Assembly: GCA_963835555.1 (NCBI GenBank)
Contig: CAWIGC010000042.1
Coordinates: forward strand, 62,001 to 126,000
Reading direction: 5' to 3'
Length of the DNA: 64,000 bases
Source of the DNA: Sulfopaludibacter sp963835555
Lineage (GTDB): Bacteria > Acidobacteriota > Terriglobia > Bryobacterales > Bryobacteraceae
The notes below the pieces were generated by a model that was given only the letters and a program-made list of their open reading frames with translations, was not told the DNA's origin and made no database searches. Shown one piece after another: positions 37,795 through 47,383 of the stretch; positions within the stretch are counted from its first letter, which is position 1; the number at the start of each line of letters is the position of its first letter. The position numbers and the translations under genes are program-made.

Positions 37795-38721
37795 CTAGAG
37801 CGCTTTCTTCTTCTCGCCGTCGCTCACCGAGACCGGCCCTCTACCGGTAGAGACGCGAATGGTATCGCTCGTACCGTTCATCTGTAGCGTTTGCTTACCA
37901 CCGTCCGAGTTTCGGAACGCCGTGGCGCAAGCCTGATGACGGCAGTTCATGGGCGACCCTTCCAACGCTTCCACGCGCACGCCGGAGCGGAACCCTGCCG
38001 GCAGGACCAGGCTCATGGGACCGTTGGACGTGCGTGCGTCCAGCGAGGAGCCGTTCCAGATATCCCTGGCAACCTTCACGGAGATGGGACCGTTCTCGGC
38101 GCGCAGGTGGACTTCTCCACCCTGGCCGGAAAAGGAGATGGGTCCGTTCGCGGTCTGTGCATCCAGCGAACCGCTGCAATCCTTGATGGAGAGCGGACCG
38201 TTGGCGGCTCTCGCCTTGATGGCGCCACTCACTCCCGCCACGGAGACGGGCCCGTTCCCGGCTTCCAGGTCGAGGCTGGCGTTGGCGGGCGCGTGGACGA
38301 TGAAGTACACCAGCCAGTTGGCATCGCCCTGCGGTCCCGTGAAGGTAAAGCGCCCGGCGCTGTGGCTCACCGCGATCGTGCTCAGGGTGCGGTCGGCGGC
38401 TCCACGGTCGCCGGCCACCGCGATCTTGCAGGTTTCCACGGAGTATGCTGCCTGGTTCCAACCGCGCACCTGGATCAACCCGTGGTCCGCGGCATTCAAT
38501 TCCAGAGTGGGTGCTTCGCTGCGCTGCAACGTGAATTTCTCCACGGACCGCGCTACCTGGCCGTCCGAGGTGACGCGGAGGTCGGCGCAACTTTCGGCAT
38601 CGCCCTGCATGCTGATGCTCAGGTTGCCGTTGTGCGAGCGGCTCTGCGCGTTGGCAGGAGCCAATCCGGGCCATAACGCCACACCCAGCAGTGCGGCGCC
38701 GAGGGCTGCGTGGTTCTTCAT
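37795..38721 (-). CDS. Secreted DUF4097-like protein with NGPxS beta-repeats
   Basis: A 308-residue protein with a signal peptide ending near APANAQS. The middle holds four NGPxS units (NGPVS, NGPLS, NGPIS, NGPIS) spaced 18 residues apart, then a fifth (NGPMS) 23 residues further on, and another GRGPVS near the end. This fits the beta-helical adhesin-like DUF4097 fold. The function is unknown; it may act at the envelope. The following genes on this strand also encode secreted or membrane proteins. Confidence 0.7.
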   Translation of the reverse strand: MKNHAALGAALLGVALWPGLAPANAQSRSHNGNLSISMQGDAESCADLRVTSDGQVARSVEKFTLQRSEAPTLELNAADHGLIQVRGWNQAAYSVETCKIAVAGDRGAADRTLSTIAVSHSAGRFTFTGPQGDANWLVYFIVHAPANASLDLEAGNGPVSVAGVSGAIKARAANGPLSIKDCSGSLDAQTANGPISFSGQGGEVHLRAENGPISVKVARDIWNGSSLDARTSNGPMSLVLPAGFRSGVRVEALEGSPMNCRHQACATAFRNSDGGKQTLQMNGTSDTIRVSTGRGPVSVSDGEKKKAL

Positions 38722-38792
38722 TCCGAACCTCCAGTGCCGGTTTAGACGCTGGGTTCGGAGTTTGGTTAGGACTCGCCCGCCAGCCCTGCCGT

Positions 38793-39394
38793 CTACTGCA
38801 CCGTCACCGTTACCGGCTGCTCGTCCTTATCGCCCGCGGGCCCGACGGCGGATACCACATAGGTAGTCGTCTTCCGGGGCTGCACCATGGCGCATGCGTG
38901 ATTGCCTGCGCCGCCGTGAAAGCCGATCGGTGAGATCGTCACGCTCGCGCGAAGTGGACGTCATAGCACAGGCTCACTGCATCGCCCGCCTTCACCGAAA
39001 GCGAACTTACCGTCACATTGATGATTTTGACTTTGGGCGGCCCCAGTGTCACTGTGAGTGCGCCGGTGGCCGGGGGCCCGCTCTCGCCTTCCGCAGTCAG
39101 GGTGTAGGTAGTGGTCTCTTTGGGGGTCACTTCCACGCACCGCGAGAGGGCCGCTGACAGTTCTTGTCGCGGCGGAGAGAGCCACACGTTTTTGGCGTTG
39201 GCGACTCCGTAGCACAGCAGTTCCTTTTCACCCGCGGCCAGACGCGGCGCGGTGGCGTAAAACTGAGTGATCCGCGGCGGGTCGGAATGCTGCGGTTGCT
39301 GCGAGGCCGCGGGTGGAGACTCGGGCTTTGGTGAACTGGAACAGGCCAGCTGCAAACTGCCGGCCGCCAACAGAACCGCAAGTGCAAATCGCAT
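38793..39394 (-). CDS. Lipoprotein with Ig-like repeats, frameshifted
   Basis: A probable lipoprotein of about 200 residues. The lipobox LQLAC lies at the end of a 20-residue signal peptide. Two similar segments each carry a Cys and a PxxTTTY(T/V) motif (VTPKETTTYTLTAEG; VQPRKTTTYVVSAVG), as in tandem Ig-like folds. The second lies in another frame beyond a TGA at 38939-38941; adding one base there gives CYDVHFARAVTISPIGF and a continuous second repeat that stops at 38793. The ATG at 39394 is nine bases after the upstream stop. Confidence 0.7.
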
Positions 39395-39402
39395 GGGCAA
39401 GG

Positions 39403-40201
39403 CTACCGGATCACCGGCGGCTTGTTCTGCACCTCAGTCCCCAGGCCCGCGTACGAATCCTTGACTTTGGTCACCTTGTCGCCGATGAAGGTCACGAAGG
39501 TGATCTTCCCGGGAGGCGTGCCGTACACCCAATCTTCGGTTTCGTTGCCTTCTTTGTCCGGCTCGCGCGATTTGTATTTCGGACGGCCCAGGGCCATGAC
39601 CACCTGCTCGTGAGTCATCCCTACCAGGGCGCGCTTTTCTTTGATGGCCTTCTGGGTTTCCGGAGGCAGCGTCTCGGAGTAGACCTCGGTCACCGTGTGC
39701 TTGTCGAAGTCCATGACCGGGGCGAGCATCTTCTTGATCTCCGCGCGATTTGATTGTCTCCAGGGGCTTGTGGAACAGAATGGCGATCGAGGTTCCGCCC
39801 GGCGCGTTGGAATCGCCCTGGCTGATCGGCACCGTATCCGGGTAGCCCATGCCGCCGCCCACCTGAACGCCGTCGTACCAGTGGCGGCCGCCCTTAAATC
39901 CGCCGTTGATCTGGAGCACCAGCCGGTCGGTTTCGATTTCGATTTTGGTGATCTGCACCAGGTCGCCCTGGCGCGCGGCGGGGCCGCTCTCCCGGGCGAT
40001 TATCGTCCAGGTCTGCTTGTCATACGTGCCGGCGGATTCGAATTCCAGCGGTTTCTTGGAGCGCGGCAACAGAACCTTCACCGTGGCGTACTCCGCCATC
40101 AGGCCGCGGGTCAACTCTACCCGGTCTTCAAAGCTCAGCTTCGCGCCGAAGCTCAGCGATGGCAGCGCGCTCACAATCGCGATGGCGGCAACGGTTCGCA
40201 T
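39403..40201 (-). CDS. Secreted protein with BamE/OmlA-like C-terminus, frameshifted
   Basis: About 265 residues with a signal peptide (MRTVAAIAIVSALPSLSFGA). The C-terminal part GMTHEQVVMALGRPKYKSRE and DWVYGTPPGKITFVTF follows the SmpA/OmlA/BamE pattern, where GMT.eeV...lG.P starts the fold. The middle has no recognised domain. The frame shifts near 39741; removing one C from the CTCCGCG run on the plus strand gives KSREIKKMLAPVMDFD. GGAGG lies six bases before the ATG at 40201. Confidence 0.72.
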
Positions 40202-40245
40202 ACTCAACCTCCGGGCAACCCGTCGTGGACGCGTCGCCTTTTCCT

Positions 40246-41136
40246 TCAAGCAGGCCGCTGCGCCGTAGGCGCGATGCCACCCTGCAGAGGACTTTCCGTC
40301 GGGGGATCCGTGATGCGCGAGAGCTGCCGTCGAATCGGGGCCTTCCACAAATACGCGAGAAGCGCCAACAGCACCATGGAAGTCAGTACACTGGCTTCCG
40401 GACCATAAGCTCCTCCGCTCCATAGCGTTCCGGCAGACCACGACATCTCGTAGCCCGTTATCTTCATTCTAAGCCCGCTCACGTTCGCCCCGAACAGGGG
40501 CAGTGTAAAGTTCCACCCGAAGTGCAGCCCGATAGGGAGCCAGAGATCCCGGCTGCGCCAGTACGCAAATCCGAAAAGAATCCCGAAACCGGCCGTGTTC
40601 ACGATCCCAAAAGTCGTGGCATTGGGGTTGCCCGCGTGCAGCAGGGCGAAGATCACTCCTACCGGGATGATCGTGGCGAAGGCCCCATAGTTCGCCAGCA
40701 GGGCCTGAAAAGCATACCCGCGGAAGCAAATCTCTTCACCCGCGGAACCCGCGGCCAGCATCAGACCTACGGCAACGATGGTGCTCAACCCGGGCTGATC
40801 GCCCGGCGTCGCAATGATGCGCGCCGCGCGGAACAGCAGCGGCGGCATCAGCACCAGGCACGCCGCGCCCATGCCTCCGAACAGCCCGAACGCCAGGTTG
40901 TCCGCCGACCAGCGGTTCCATAGCAGTCCCAGGTCGGCCAAGCCCAGGCCTTGGGTGCACGCCTGAAGCGCCAGCCAGTTCACCATCAGAGCGCCGAATA
41001 AATCCGCACCGGTGATTCCCACCAGGTACCCACCGACCCACGAAAAGACGGTGCCAAACAGCATGGCGCACAGAATGTACACCACCGCATACCCCACCAC
41101 TTCCGCGGCGATTCGTAATGGACGTTTGGACGGCAT
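40246..41136 (-). CDS. CPBP family intramembrane glutamic endopeptidase
   Basis: About 296 residues with eight predicted helices. The catalytic motif 1 AGEEICFRG (EExxxR), motif 2 FALLHAGNPN and motif 3 HFGWN of Abi/CAAX-type proteases are all present. It probably processes membrane proteins or prenylated peptides; it might act in bacteriocin immunity, as some relatives do. ATG at 41136 is preferred over an in-frame GTG at 41184. Confidence 0.88.
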   Translation of the reverse strand: MPSKRPLRIAAEVVGYAVVYILCAMLFGTVFSWVGGYLVGITGADLFGALMVNWLALQACTQGLGLADLGLLWNRWSADNLAFGLFGGMGAACLVLMPPLLFRAARIIATPGDQPGLSTIVAVGLMLAAGSAGEEICFRGYAFQALLANYGAFATIIPVGVIFALLHAGNPNATTFGIVNTAGFGILFGFAYWRSRDLWLPIGLHFGWNFTLPLFGANVSGLRMKITGYEMSWSAGTLWSGGAYGPEASVLTSMVLLALLAYLWKAPIRRQLSRITDPPTESPLQGGIAPTAQRPA

Positions 41137-41221
41137 CTGGACGTGTAACCAGTGAGTGTAACGCAGCCGTGCCGGAAGAGGCACGAAACGTCAAGGCTTC
41201 GCGCCGCATCTGAAGGTACAG

Positions 41222-42019
41222 ATGAATCCAAATCCGAGGGAATGGGGGGACCAGGGACTGCACGCCGCTTGGGTAGGCCATTCCACCGTTCTCTTGAAGA
41301 TTGACGGCATTACCATCATTACCGATCCCGTATTCAGCCGGCGAGTTGGCATCCGCGTCGGCCCTGGGACTGTGGGAATAAAGCGCCTGGTGGCCCCGGC
41401 GCTGGCCCTCCGCGACTTGCCGAAGATCGATCTGATCCTGCTCTCTCACGCGCACTTCGACCATTTCGATATCCGAACCTTGCGTCGCTTGGAGAACCGC
41501 GGAACCCACGTGATCACCGCCGCACGTACCGCCGACCTGCTACGCCGGAAGCGCTACGCCGGCGTCACCGAACTCGGCTGGGGCGCCGCCACCAGGGTGG
41601 GGCCGGTACATGTGAAGGCCTTCCAGGTAAACCACTGGGGCGCGCGGATTCTCCGCGATACCTGGCGCGGTTACAACGGCTATGCCGTGGAGGCGGGCCG
41701 CTACCGTATTCTCTTCGCCGGCGATACCGCCGCCACTCCCGGGTTCCGCAGCCTGCGGAGTTCCCGGCCATTCGATCTCGCGCTCATGCCCATCGGCGCC
41801 TATAATCCGTGGATCCGGGCCCACTGCACTCCGGAACAGGCCTGGCAGATGGCCGGGGATGCGGGCAGCGAGTTCATCCTGCCCATCCATCACCAGACCT
41901 TCGCCCTCAGCCGCGAACCGTATCTGGAGCCCATCGAGCGTGTGCAGGCCGCCGCGGGCAACCATCCGGACCGCGTCGCCGTGCGTCAGATCGGCGGCCA
42001 GTTCCAGATGCAAATATGA
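41222..42019 (+). CDS. MBL-fold hydrolase, UlaG/NAPE-PLD-like
   Basis: A 265-residue protein with the opening AAWVGHSTVLLKIDGITIITDPVFS and the zinc motif SHAHFDHFD, followed by ILFAGDTA and HHQTFALS. The order matches NAPE-hydrolysing phospholipase D-like and UlaG-like enzymes (COG2220). Its natural substrate cannot be deduced. GAAGG lies six bases before the ATG. It is divergent from the CPBP gene. Confidence 0.86.
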   Translation: MNPNPREWGDQGLHAAWVGHSTVLLKIDGITIITDPVFSRRVGIRVGPGTVGIKRLVAPALALRDLPKIDLILLSHAHFDHFDIRTLRRLENRGTHVITAARTADLLRRKRYAGVTELGWGAATRVGPVHVKAFQVNHWGARILRDTWRGYNGYAVEAGRYRILFAGDTAATPGFRSLRSSRPFDLALMPIGAYNPWIRAHCTPEQAWQMAGDAGSEFILPIHHQTFALSREPYLEPIERVQAAAGNHPDRVAVRQIGGQFQMQI

Positions 42020-42037
42020 TCGTTCGGCAGGGCTCGA

Positions 42038-43804
42038 TCACTCCCGGCGTCCAGTTTGCGGTGCGTTGAGCTCGATGCGGAAGGTGGCTCCCTTGCCGGG
42101 CTGGCTCTCCACCGAAATGCTCCCGTGGTGGTCGCTGATTACGGATTGCACGATTGCCAGACCCAGGCCCGTCCCGTGAGTCTTGGTGGTGTAGTACGGA
42201 GTAAAGAGGCGTTCACACTCTTCGGGCGTGAGCCCCTGTCCGGTATCGCTGATTTCCAGCCGCACTCCGCCGTTGGACAGCGCGGTGGTGCGTACCGTTA
42301 GAATGCCGCCTTGCGGCATGGCATCGACGGCATTGAGCACCAGGTTGCGCAGCACGCGCGTCATCTGTTCGTGGTCGGCGGGGATCGGACGCAGGCGCGG
42401 ATCGAGTTGCAGATTGGCAGTCACGCGCGTGTTGGCCAGTTGGGCATCGAACAGCCGCATGGTTTCGGCGGTCATGGCGTTAAAGTCCAGTGGCTGCATT
42501 TCGGGCGCGGGCATCCTGGCGAAATCGCTGAAGCGGCCGATGATCTGCTTCAAATTCGCCAGTTCGGCCAGAAGCGTGGCGGTGCCTTCGCGAAATACCT
42601 CGTCGAACTGGTCGGGGTACCGTTCGCGCGCCCGCTGCATGTTTTCCACCGTGATCTGCAGCGGGAAGAGCGGGTTCTTCAACTCGTGCGCCAGGCGGCG
42701 CGCCAGTTCGCGCCAGGCCGCCACGCGTTCCGCCTGCAGCAGGCGCTGGCGCTGTTCCACCAGTTCGTGCGTCATGCGATTGAACGCCCCCGCCAGCTTT
42801 CCGATCTCGTCGGTCGAGACGATCTCGACAGTGGTGTCCCAATTGCCGGCCGCCACTTTACCGGCGCTTTCCGCCAGCCGCCGCACCGGCCGTGTGATCT
42901 GCGCGGTGGCCCACCAGGTGAGCAGCATGCCCAGCAGAATCCCGCCAGCCGCCACGAAAATGCCGGTGCGCCGTACCGAGCCTTCCAGTTCCACCAGGGC
43001 GCGCCGCGAACTGCCGATCAGCAGCACGCCCAACAGATTGTTCTCGTAGCCCGGTAGCGCCGAAGCGTGAAAGGTTTCCGCCCCGGCCCCGCTGCCAACG
43101 GTCTCCACGGTATCGCGGCGCTGGCGGATCACCTGCTGGATCAAGGGCCGCAGCGGAGCGGCATTGCCTGCCGTGCCATGCGCGTCGATCAATTGCTCCG
43201 CGGAAAACTGAGGATCCAGGTTGCGATACAGCAACACCCGCATCCCCGCCGGCAGAACCAGCGTGGAAAGGAAATCGCTGTCCAGAATCTGTCCCCCCAC
43301 CACGTACACCTTCTGATCCCCCACGGTGGAGATACCGACGGAGACCAGCGACAGCACTACGCCGTGAGGCACTTCTTCCCGCTTGAGAAACGCTCCGCGC
43401 GCCTTCCAGTTTCCGTCTCCGGTGAGCCAGGTCTCCGGGTAGCCGAAACGCGCCGGCCATTCCGCGGAGGAGATGATGGAGCCTTCTGCCGCGACTAACT
43501 CCAGCAGGTCGAGCCGGTAGCTGGCCGCCAGGGGAGCCGCTTCATTGACGAAGGGAGAGTAATCGGTGGCGCTGGTGATATTCGCGACGGCATCGGAATT
43601 GGCGACGGCGTTCACGGCGTGAACGATCTCATCCTTCCGGCGCGTGAACTCCTTCTGAAACTGCGCCACCAGCGCGTCCACGCGCTGCGTTTCGGTTTGC
43701 TCGAAGGACTCCCGCGTGATACCCGCAATCAGCCACTCCACCATGCCGACCGAGGCGATGATCGCCACCGTGAAGACCAGCAGCAGGCGGGTGCGGAAAG
43801 TCAT
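42038..43804 (-). CDS. NtrY-like membrane sensor histidine kinase
   Basis: A 588-residue kinase with an N-terminal helix (TFRTRLLLVFTVAIIASVGM), a periplasmic region of about 240 residues, a second helix, a HAMP domain (ARRLAES...STDEIGKLAGAFNRMT), HisKA (RRLAHELKNPLFPLQ) and an ATPase ending GTGLGLAIVQSV. No receiver domain and no regulator lie next to it. The ATG at 43804 overlaps the upstream stop as ATGA, coupling it to the solute-binding-like protein. It may sense a ligand bound by that protein (inference). Confidence 0.88.
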   Translation of the reverse strand: MTFRTRLLLVFTVAIIASVGMVEWLIAGITRESFEQTETQRVDALVAQFQKEFTRRKDEIVHAVNAVANSDAVANITSATDYSPFVNEAAPLAASYRLDLLELVAAEGSIISSAEWPARFGYPETWLTGDGNWKARGAFLKREEVPHGVVLSLVSVGISTVGDQKVYVVGGQILDSDFLSTLVLPAGMRVLLYRNLDPQFSAEQLIDAHGTAGNAAPLRPLIQQVIRQRRDTVETVGSGAGAETFHASALPGYENNLLGVLLIGSSRRALVELEGSVRRTGIFVAAGGILLGMLLTWWATAQITRPVRRLAESAGKVAAGNWDTTVEIVSTDEIGKLAGAFNRMTHELVEQRQRLLQAERVAAWRELARRLAHELKNPLFPLQITVENMQRARERYPDQFDEVFREGTATLLAELANLKQIIGRFSDFARMPAPEMQPLDFNAMTAETMRLFDAQLANTRVTANLQLDPRLRPIPADHEQMTRVLRNLVLNAVDAMPQGGILTVRTTALSNGGVRLEISDTGQGLTPEECERLFTPYYTTKTHGTGLGLAIVQSVISDHHGSISVESQPGKGATFRIELNAPQTGRRE

Positions 43805-44811
43805 GGCCGGGCGCTCTCCAGCCATAGATTCCCGAAGTGCCATTCGCCCAGCGGAGTGATGCCCGGCGCGCCTTTCACCCGGGGGCCCACCAGGTAGACA
43901 TCCGGCAGATGGAAGAGCGGGATCACGCGGAAGCCCTCCAGCAGACTCCGTTCGGCGAAATAGAGGGACTCGGGCGTCTCACTGCGCGGCGGCTCCGGCA
44001 ATCCCAGCGATGCCGCTACGGCAGCCAGGGCGCGCGCCGGGTCCGCGGTGGCGATGCGCGCCTCGGCCAGTTTCACGTCCGCGGCGGCGCCGGCGGGAAC
44101 GATGGAAAGGTTGAGGCCGGCATCGCGCGCGTTCAGGACGATGCGGTCGGCGATGCTGCGCAGCGCCGGGTCGTCCACCGCCAGAGACAACGACCGCCCG
44201 GGCGCTGCCACGCCGCCGGAGAGCCCGCGCGCGCGATTGAGATCGGCGGCGGACGGAAATAGAAATGCGAACCCGGAGAGCCACTGCGGGAGAAGCGCGC
44301 CCGAGATCTCCCCCTGACGCTGCAACAGTACGCGATGAATGGCGTCGCGATCGATAGAGAGCGCCAGGGCCTCCCGCACGCGCGGGTCGTCCACACGCGA
44401 TTGGAACACCAGCGCCACCAGGTGCACCGGCGCGGAGGTCCAGAGTCTGCGGCCGCCCTGCAAGCGCGGCAATTCACCCAGCCCCAGTTGAACGATATCG
44501 GCGCGCCCCAGGTTCAGGTCGGCCATCTGTTCCCGCGAGCCGCGCCCCATTTCGATCTCGACCGAATCCAGGAACGGACGGCCTCCAGGGGCGTTCTCGT
44601 CCGCCGCAAAACCCGCGCGGTGTCCGCCTTCCCAGCGGGTGATGATGAAGCCGGCGAACAGGTCGGCAATTCCTGGCCCGGTCTGCGGCGGGTCGGCAGA
44701 CTGGATGGCATCGCGCAGTTCCACGCGCAGGGTGCCGCCGTAGTGGGGCCGGGTGGCCGAGAGGGCACACAGCGCGAGGAGCGGTGCGGCCAGGAACCGG
44801 AACCTACTCAC
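43801..44811 (-). CDS. Shortened family 5 solute-binding-like protein
   Basis: A 336-residue protein with a signal peptide (MSRFRFLAAPLLALCALSA) and HYGGTLRVELRDAI, the usual start of oligopeptide/nickel-binding proteins. It keeps REALALSIDRDAI and a hinge-like end (IPLFHLPDVYLVG), but it is about 150-200 residues shorter than the usual 500-540. The N-terminal half is condensed. No ABC permease or ATPase is adjacent. Start GTG at 44811 overlaps the upstream stop by eight bases, and the downstream kinase overlaps it, suggesting a sensory role. Confidence 0.68.
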   Translation of the reverse strand: MSRFRFLAAPLLALCALSATRPHYGGTLRVELRDAIQSADPPQTGPGIADLFAGFIITRWEGGHRAGFAADENAPGGRPFLDSVEIEMGRGSREQMADLNLGRADIVQLGLGELPRLQGGRRLWTSAPVHLVALVFQSRVDDPRVREALALSIDRDAIHRVLLQRQGEISGALLPQWLSGFAFLFPSAADLNRARGLSGGVAAPGRSLSLAVDDPALRSIADRIVLNARDAGLNLSIVPAGAAADVKLAEARIATADPARALAAVAASLGLPEPPRSETPESLYFAERSLLEGFRVIPLFHLPDVYLVGPRVKGAPGITPLGEWHFGNLWLESARP

Positions 44812-46001
44812 CGCACACCACCGTGATGACGTAGGCGGAATACCTGCCCGAGGCCAGATCGTGTACGACGGCCACTACAGCCGTAGGGCCAGACGGCCAG
44901 AGTGCGCTGACCGGGCCGGGCATCGCGACCGGACTGCCCAGCGGCGCTGTGGCCCGGTCCAGAATGGCGAATGCCTGGATGGAATCCGGATCGTCGCCGT
45001 CGCCGGGGCGGGTGGCCAGGACTTGCGCCCCGCCTCCGCACCGGGCGCTGGTCCCGGCGATATCGCTCCCCCAGCCGGCGAGTGAACCGGCGGGGTCGAG
45101 CGCGTTATTGAACATTTGGATGTGGCCGTCGAGCATGGCAGCCAGCCACAAGGTCCGGCCCTGCTCCTCCACTGCGGCGGCGCTGTAGAACGGACCCAAC
45201 TGTTTGGGCTGGCCGGTCTGGGTGACTACCCGGCCGTCGAAGTAGTTGCGCGCCGCGGCAAAATCAGCCAGCAGCATGGCACGGCTGCCCGATTCCAGAA
45301 CCCACGGTTCCTCGCTGCCCTGACAGGCCATGGTGAGTGAGGGTTCCACTGCGCCGCTGCATCTGACGCCGGGCAGAAATGCCTGGAAACCGGAGCCGGT
45401 GGTACGGAGATGGCCTCGCAGGTCCCGCGGCCACGGTTTCCCGGCTGGAAGCACCTGCGACTGCCGCACTTCCCAAGCGCCGTTGGACCGCGCATAGAGC
45501 GTCACGTGCGAGGGCGTGAGCACCAGCATGGCCGCGCCGGCGGAAGGCTACATCCAGAATCTGCTCCTCCTGTTCCCACACCAGCTTTCGGTCCAACGAC
45601 GCTCCGGAAACCGTGACCTTCGCCGGCCCCGAGCGCTTCCAGGAAGCGATCCAGACTCTTCGATCGTCGCCGTTCTGCGTCTCCTCCACCAGCATGTACT
45701 GTGCCGGGGTCTCGGAAAGCGTAATTCGCACGCCGGCCGGCGCGACGGAATTGAGGCGGCCGCCGGCTTCCAACAGGGCGTCTTCGAAAGCGGCGCGTGC
45801 TTGTGCCAGTTCCGCCGAACCGAGCGAAGAAAGGTTCCGCCATGCGACCGAGACGGGTTCGCCCCGATTTCCAAAGCCGGCGGTTTTCCGCGCCAGTTCG
45901 CGCGCGGCGCCGGTCAGATCCTCAGAAGCTCTGGCGGCCGGGGCAATGAAGAACAGGAGCGCGGACAAAATCGCGTGCCACCGCTTCACGGCTGCGATCA
46001 T
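44804..46001 (-). CDS. Secreted hypothetical protein, frameshifted
   Basis: About 398 residues when read through one shift. A signal peptide (MIAAVKRWHAILSALLFFIA) is followed by a segment with ELARKTAGFGNRGEPVSVAW, then PAQYMLVEETQNGDDRRVW, and a C-terminal half with VCBS- or propeller-like short strands (YFDGRVVTQTGQ; RTLWLAAMLDG). The shift is near 45541-45545; removing one G (plus strand) yields DVAFAGAAMLVLTPS. No named family was recognised. It starts the unit secreted protein-solute-binding-like protein-kinase, so it may take part in signalling. Confidence 0.6.
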
Positions 46002-46007
46002 AGCACA

Positions 46008-46577
46008 TCACTGCTGTTGGTCCGCGGCGGGAGCGGTAGCGAGCTTTGCTATAGCGACTGCGGGAACGGCAGGGCCGAAGATCCGGGCTGTTTCCGATGT
46101 ACGCTCGCCGTAGAGTTCGACCTCGTCGCCGGCGCCGACCATGGTGAACAGCTCTTCCACATCGCGATTGCGCAGGCGGATGCACCCATGCGAAACATTG
46201 TGGCCGATGGACGTAGGGACGTTCGTGCCGTGGATCCCGTAGCCTTTCAGATTCAAGCCGAGCCAGCGGGTGCCGATGGGACAGTTCTTGCCCGGAGGAA
46301 CGATCTTGCCTTTGCCGTACCAGGTGGGATTCTCCAGCGCTTCGACAATTTTGAAGCTGCCCGTCGGGCTCGGCGATTTCGGCGCGCCCACTGCGGTGCT
46401 ATAGATTTTGACCACCTTCCCATCCTGCACCAGCGCCAGCTTCCGGTCGGGAATGCTCACTACGATTCGCTTCACGGGCCGCCACTGTTTTTCCTGCGCC
46501 ATGGCTTCCATGGCGGCCATCAGCAGAACGCCGGTGAATGCCGCCATCTTTTTGACTTGATCTTCCACCCTCAGCAT
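46008..46577 (-). CDS. L,D-transpeptidase (YkuD domain)
   Basis: A 189-residue protein with a signal sequence and a complete YkuD catalytic motif HGTNVPTSIGHNVSHGCIRL, where the Cys is the nucleophile. It should link peptidoglycan stem peptides or anchor proteins in the periplasm. The end is Ala/Gln-rich. GGAGG lies nine bases before the ATG at 46577. It ends seven bases before the next gene on the same strand, so the following cluster may be co-transcribed. Confidence 0.9.
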   Translation of the reverse strand: MLRVEDQVKKMAAFTGVLLMAAMEAMAQEKQWRPVKRIVVSIPDRKLALVQDGKVVKIYSTAVGAPKSPSPTGSFKIVEALENPTWYGKGKIVPPGKNCPIGTRWLGLNLKGYGIHGTNVPTSIGHNVSHGCIRLRNRDVEELFTMVGAGDEVELYGERTSETARIFGPAVPAVAIAKLATAPAADQQQ

Positions 46578-46677
46578 CTTCGGTTTCCTCCGTAACGCGG
46601 AGGATGGATGCAGGAGAGTGTCCGAATACTAAGTGCTTGATGCGATTGAGTCAGGGCATCGGGGAGCCCGTGTCACC

Positions 46678-46693
46678 GCCCACACGCGTGGGC
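46678..46693. repeat. Perfect hairpin between the NarL regulator and the L,D-transpeptidase
   Basis: GCCCAC and GTGGGC flank the 4-base loop ACGC. It lies 16 bases past the regulator stop on the minus strand. No T-run follows, so it could be a REP-like palindrome or a weak terminator. Confidence 0.4.
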
Positions 46694-46708
46694 TACGTGG
46701 GACAACCC

Positions 46709-47383
46709 TCAGTTGACGATCGGCTCCATCAGCCGGATGATCTTCTTCTGAATGGCGTATTGCACCAGTTGCGCCTTATTGTGGATATCCAGTTTCCGCA
46801 TCAGGTTGAACTTGTGAGCTTCTACCGTCTTCACGCTGAGCTGGAAATACGTGGCGATTTCTTTGACGCTGCGGCCTTCGGCCAGCATCTTGAGAATTTC
46901 ACGCTCGCGCTTGGTCAAGGTATCGAAGCGCGGCACGCGCGGCGTGCCATCGCGGCCGTGGGCACGGAAATCGGCCACTAACCGGGTCAGCAGGCGCGGG
47001 CTCAGATAACTGCCTCCGCGATGGACTTCGCGGATTGCCGTTACCAGTTGCTCGGCCGGGCACTCCTTCAATATGTAGCCGTTGGCGCCCATATCGACGC
47101 ATTCGGCCAGATAATCCTCGTCGTCATACATGGAGAGGAACACCACGCGAGTCTCCGGGCGGTCTTTGCGGATCTGGCGGGTTGCCTCGAAACTGCTCAT
47201 GCCGGCCATGCCAATATCCATGAGGATAACGTCTGGGCGAACCTGCTTCGCCTGACCCACGGCATCGGCGGCGTTACCGGCTTCGCCGATGACCTCCATG
47301 TCGGGTTCAGCGGAAAGTAGAGTCCGGATTCCCTGCCGGAATAAAGTGTGATCGTCAGTTAAGAATATGCGAATCTTTGCCAT
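46709..47383 (-). CDS. NarL/FixJ-type response regulator
   Basis: A 224-residue regulator. The receiver domain has IFLTDDHTLFRQG and VILMDIGMAGMS with the phosphorylated Asp, and the LuxR-type HTH has LTKREREILKMLAEGRSVKE and FQLSVKTVEAHKFNLMRKL. Its ATG lies inside the end of the upstream kinase gene (29-base overlap), so it is the cognate partner. Targets are unknown. Confidence 0.95.
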   Translation of the reverse strand: MAKIRIFLTDDHTLFRQGIRTLLSAEPDMEVIGEAGNAADAVGQAKQVRPDVILMDIGMAGMSSFEATRQIRKDRPETRVVFLSMYDDEDYLAECVDMGANGYILKECPAEQLVTAIREVHRGGSYLSPRLLTRLVADFRAHGRDGTPRVPRFDTLTKREREILKMLAEGRSVKEIATYFQLSVKTVEAHKFNLMRKLDIHNKAQLVQYAIQKKIIRLMEPIVN

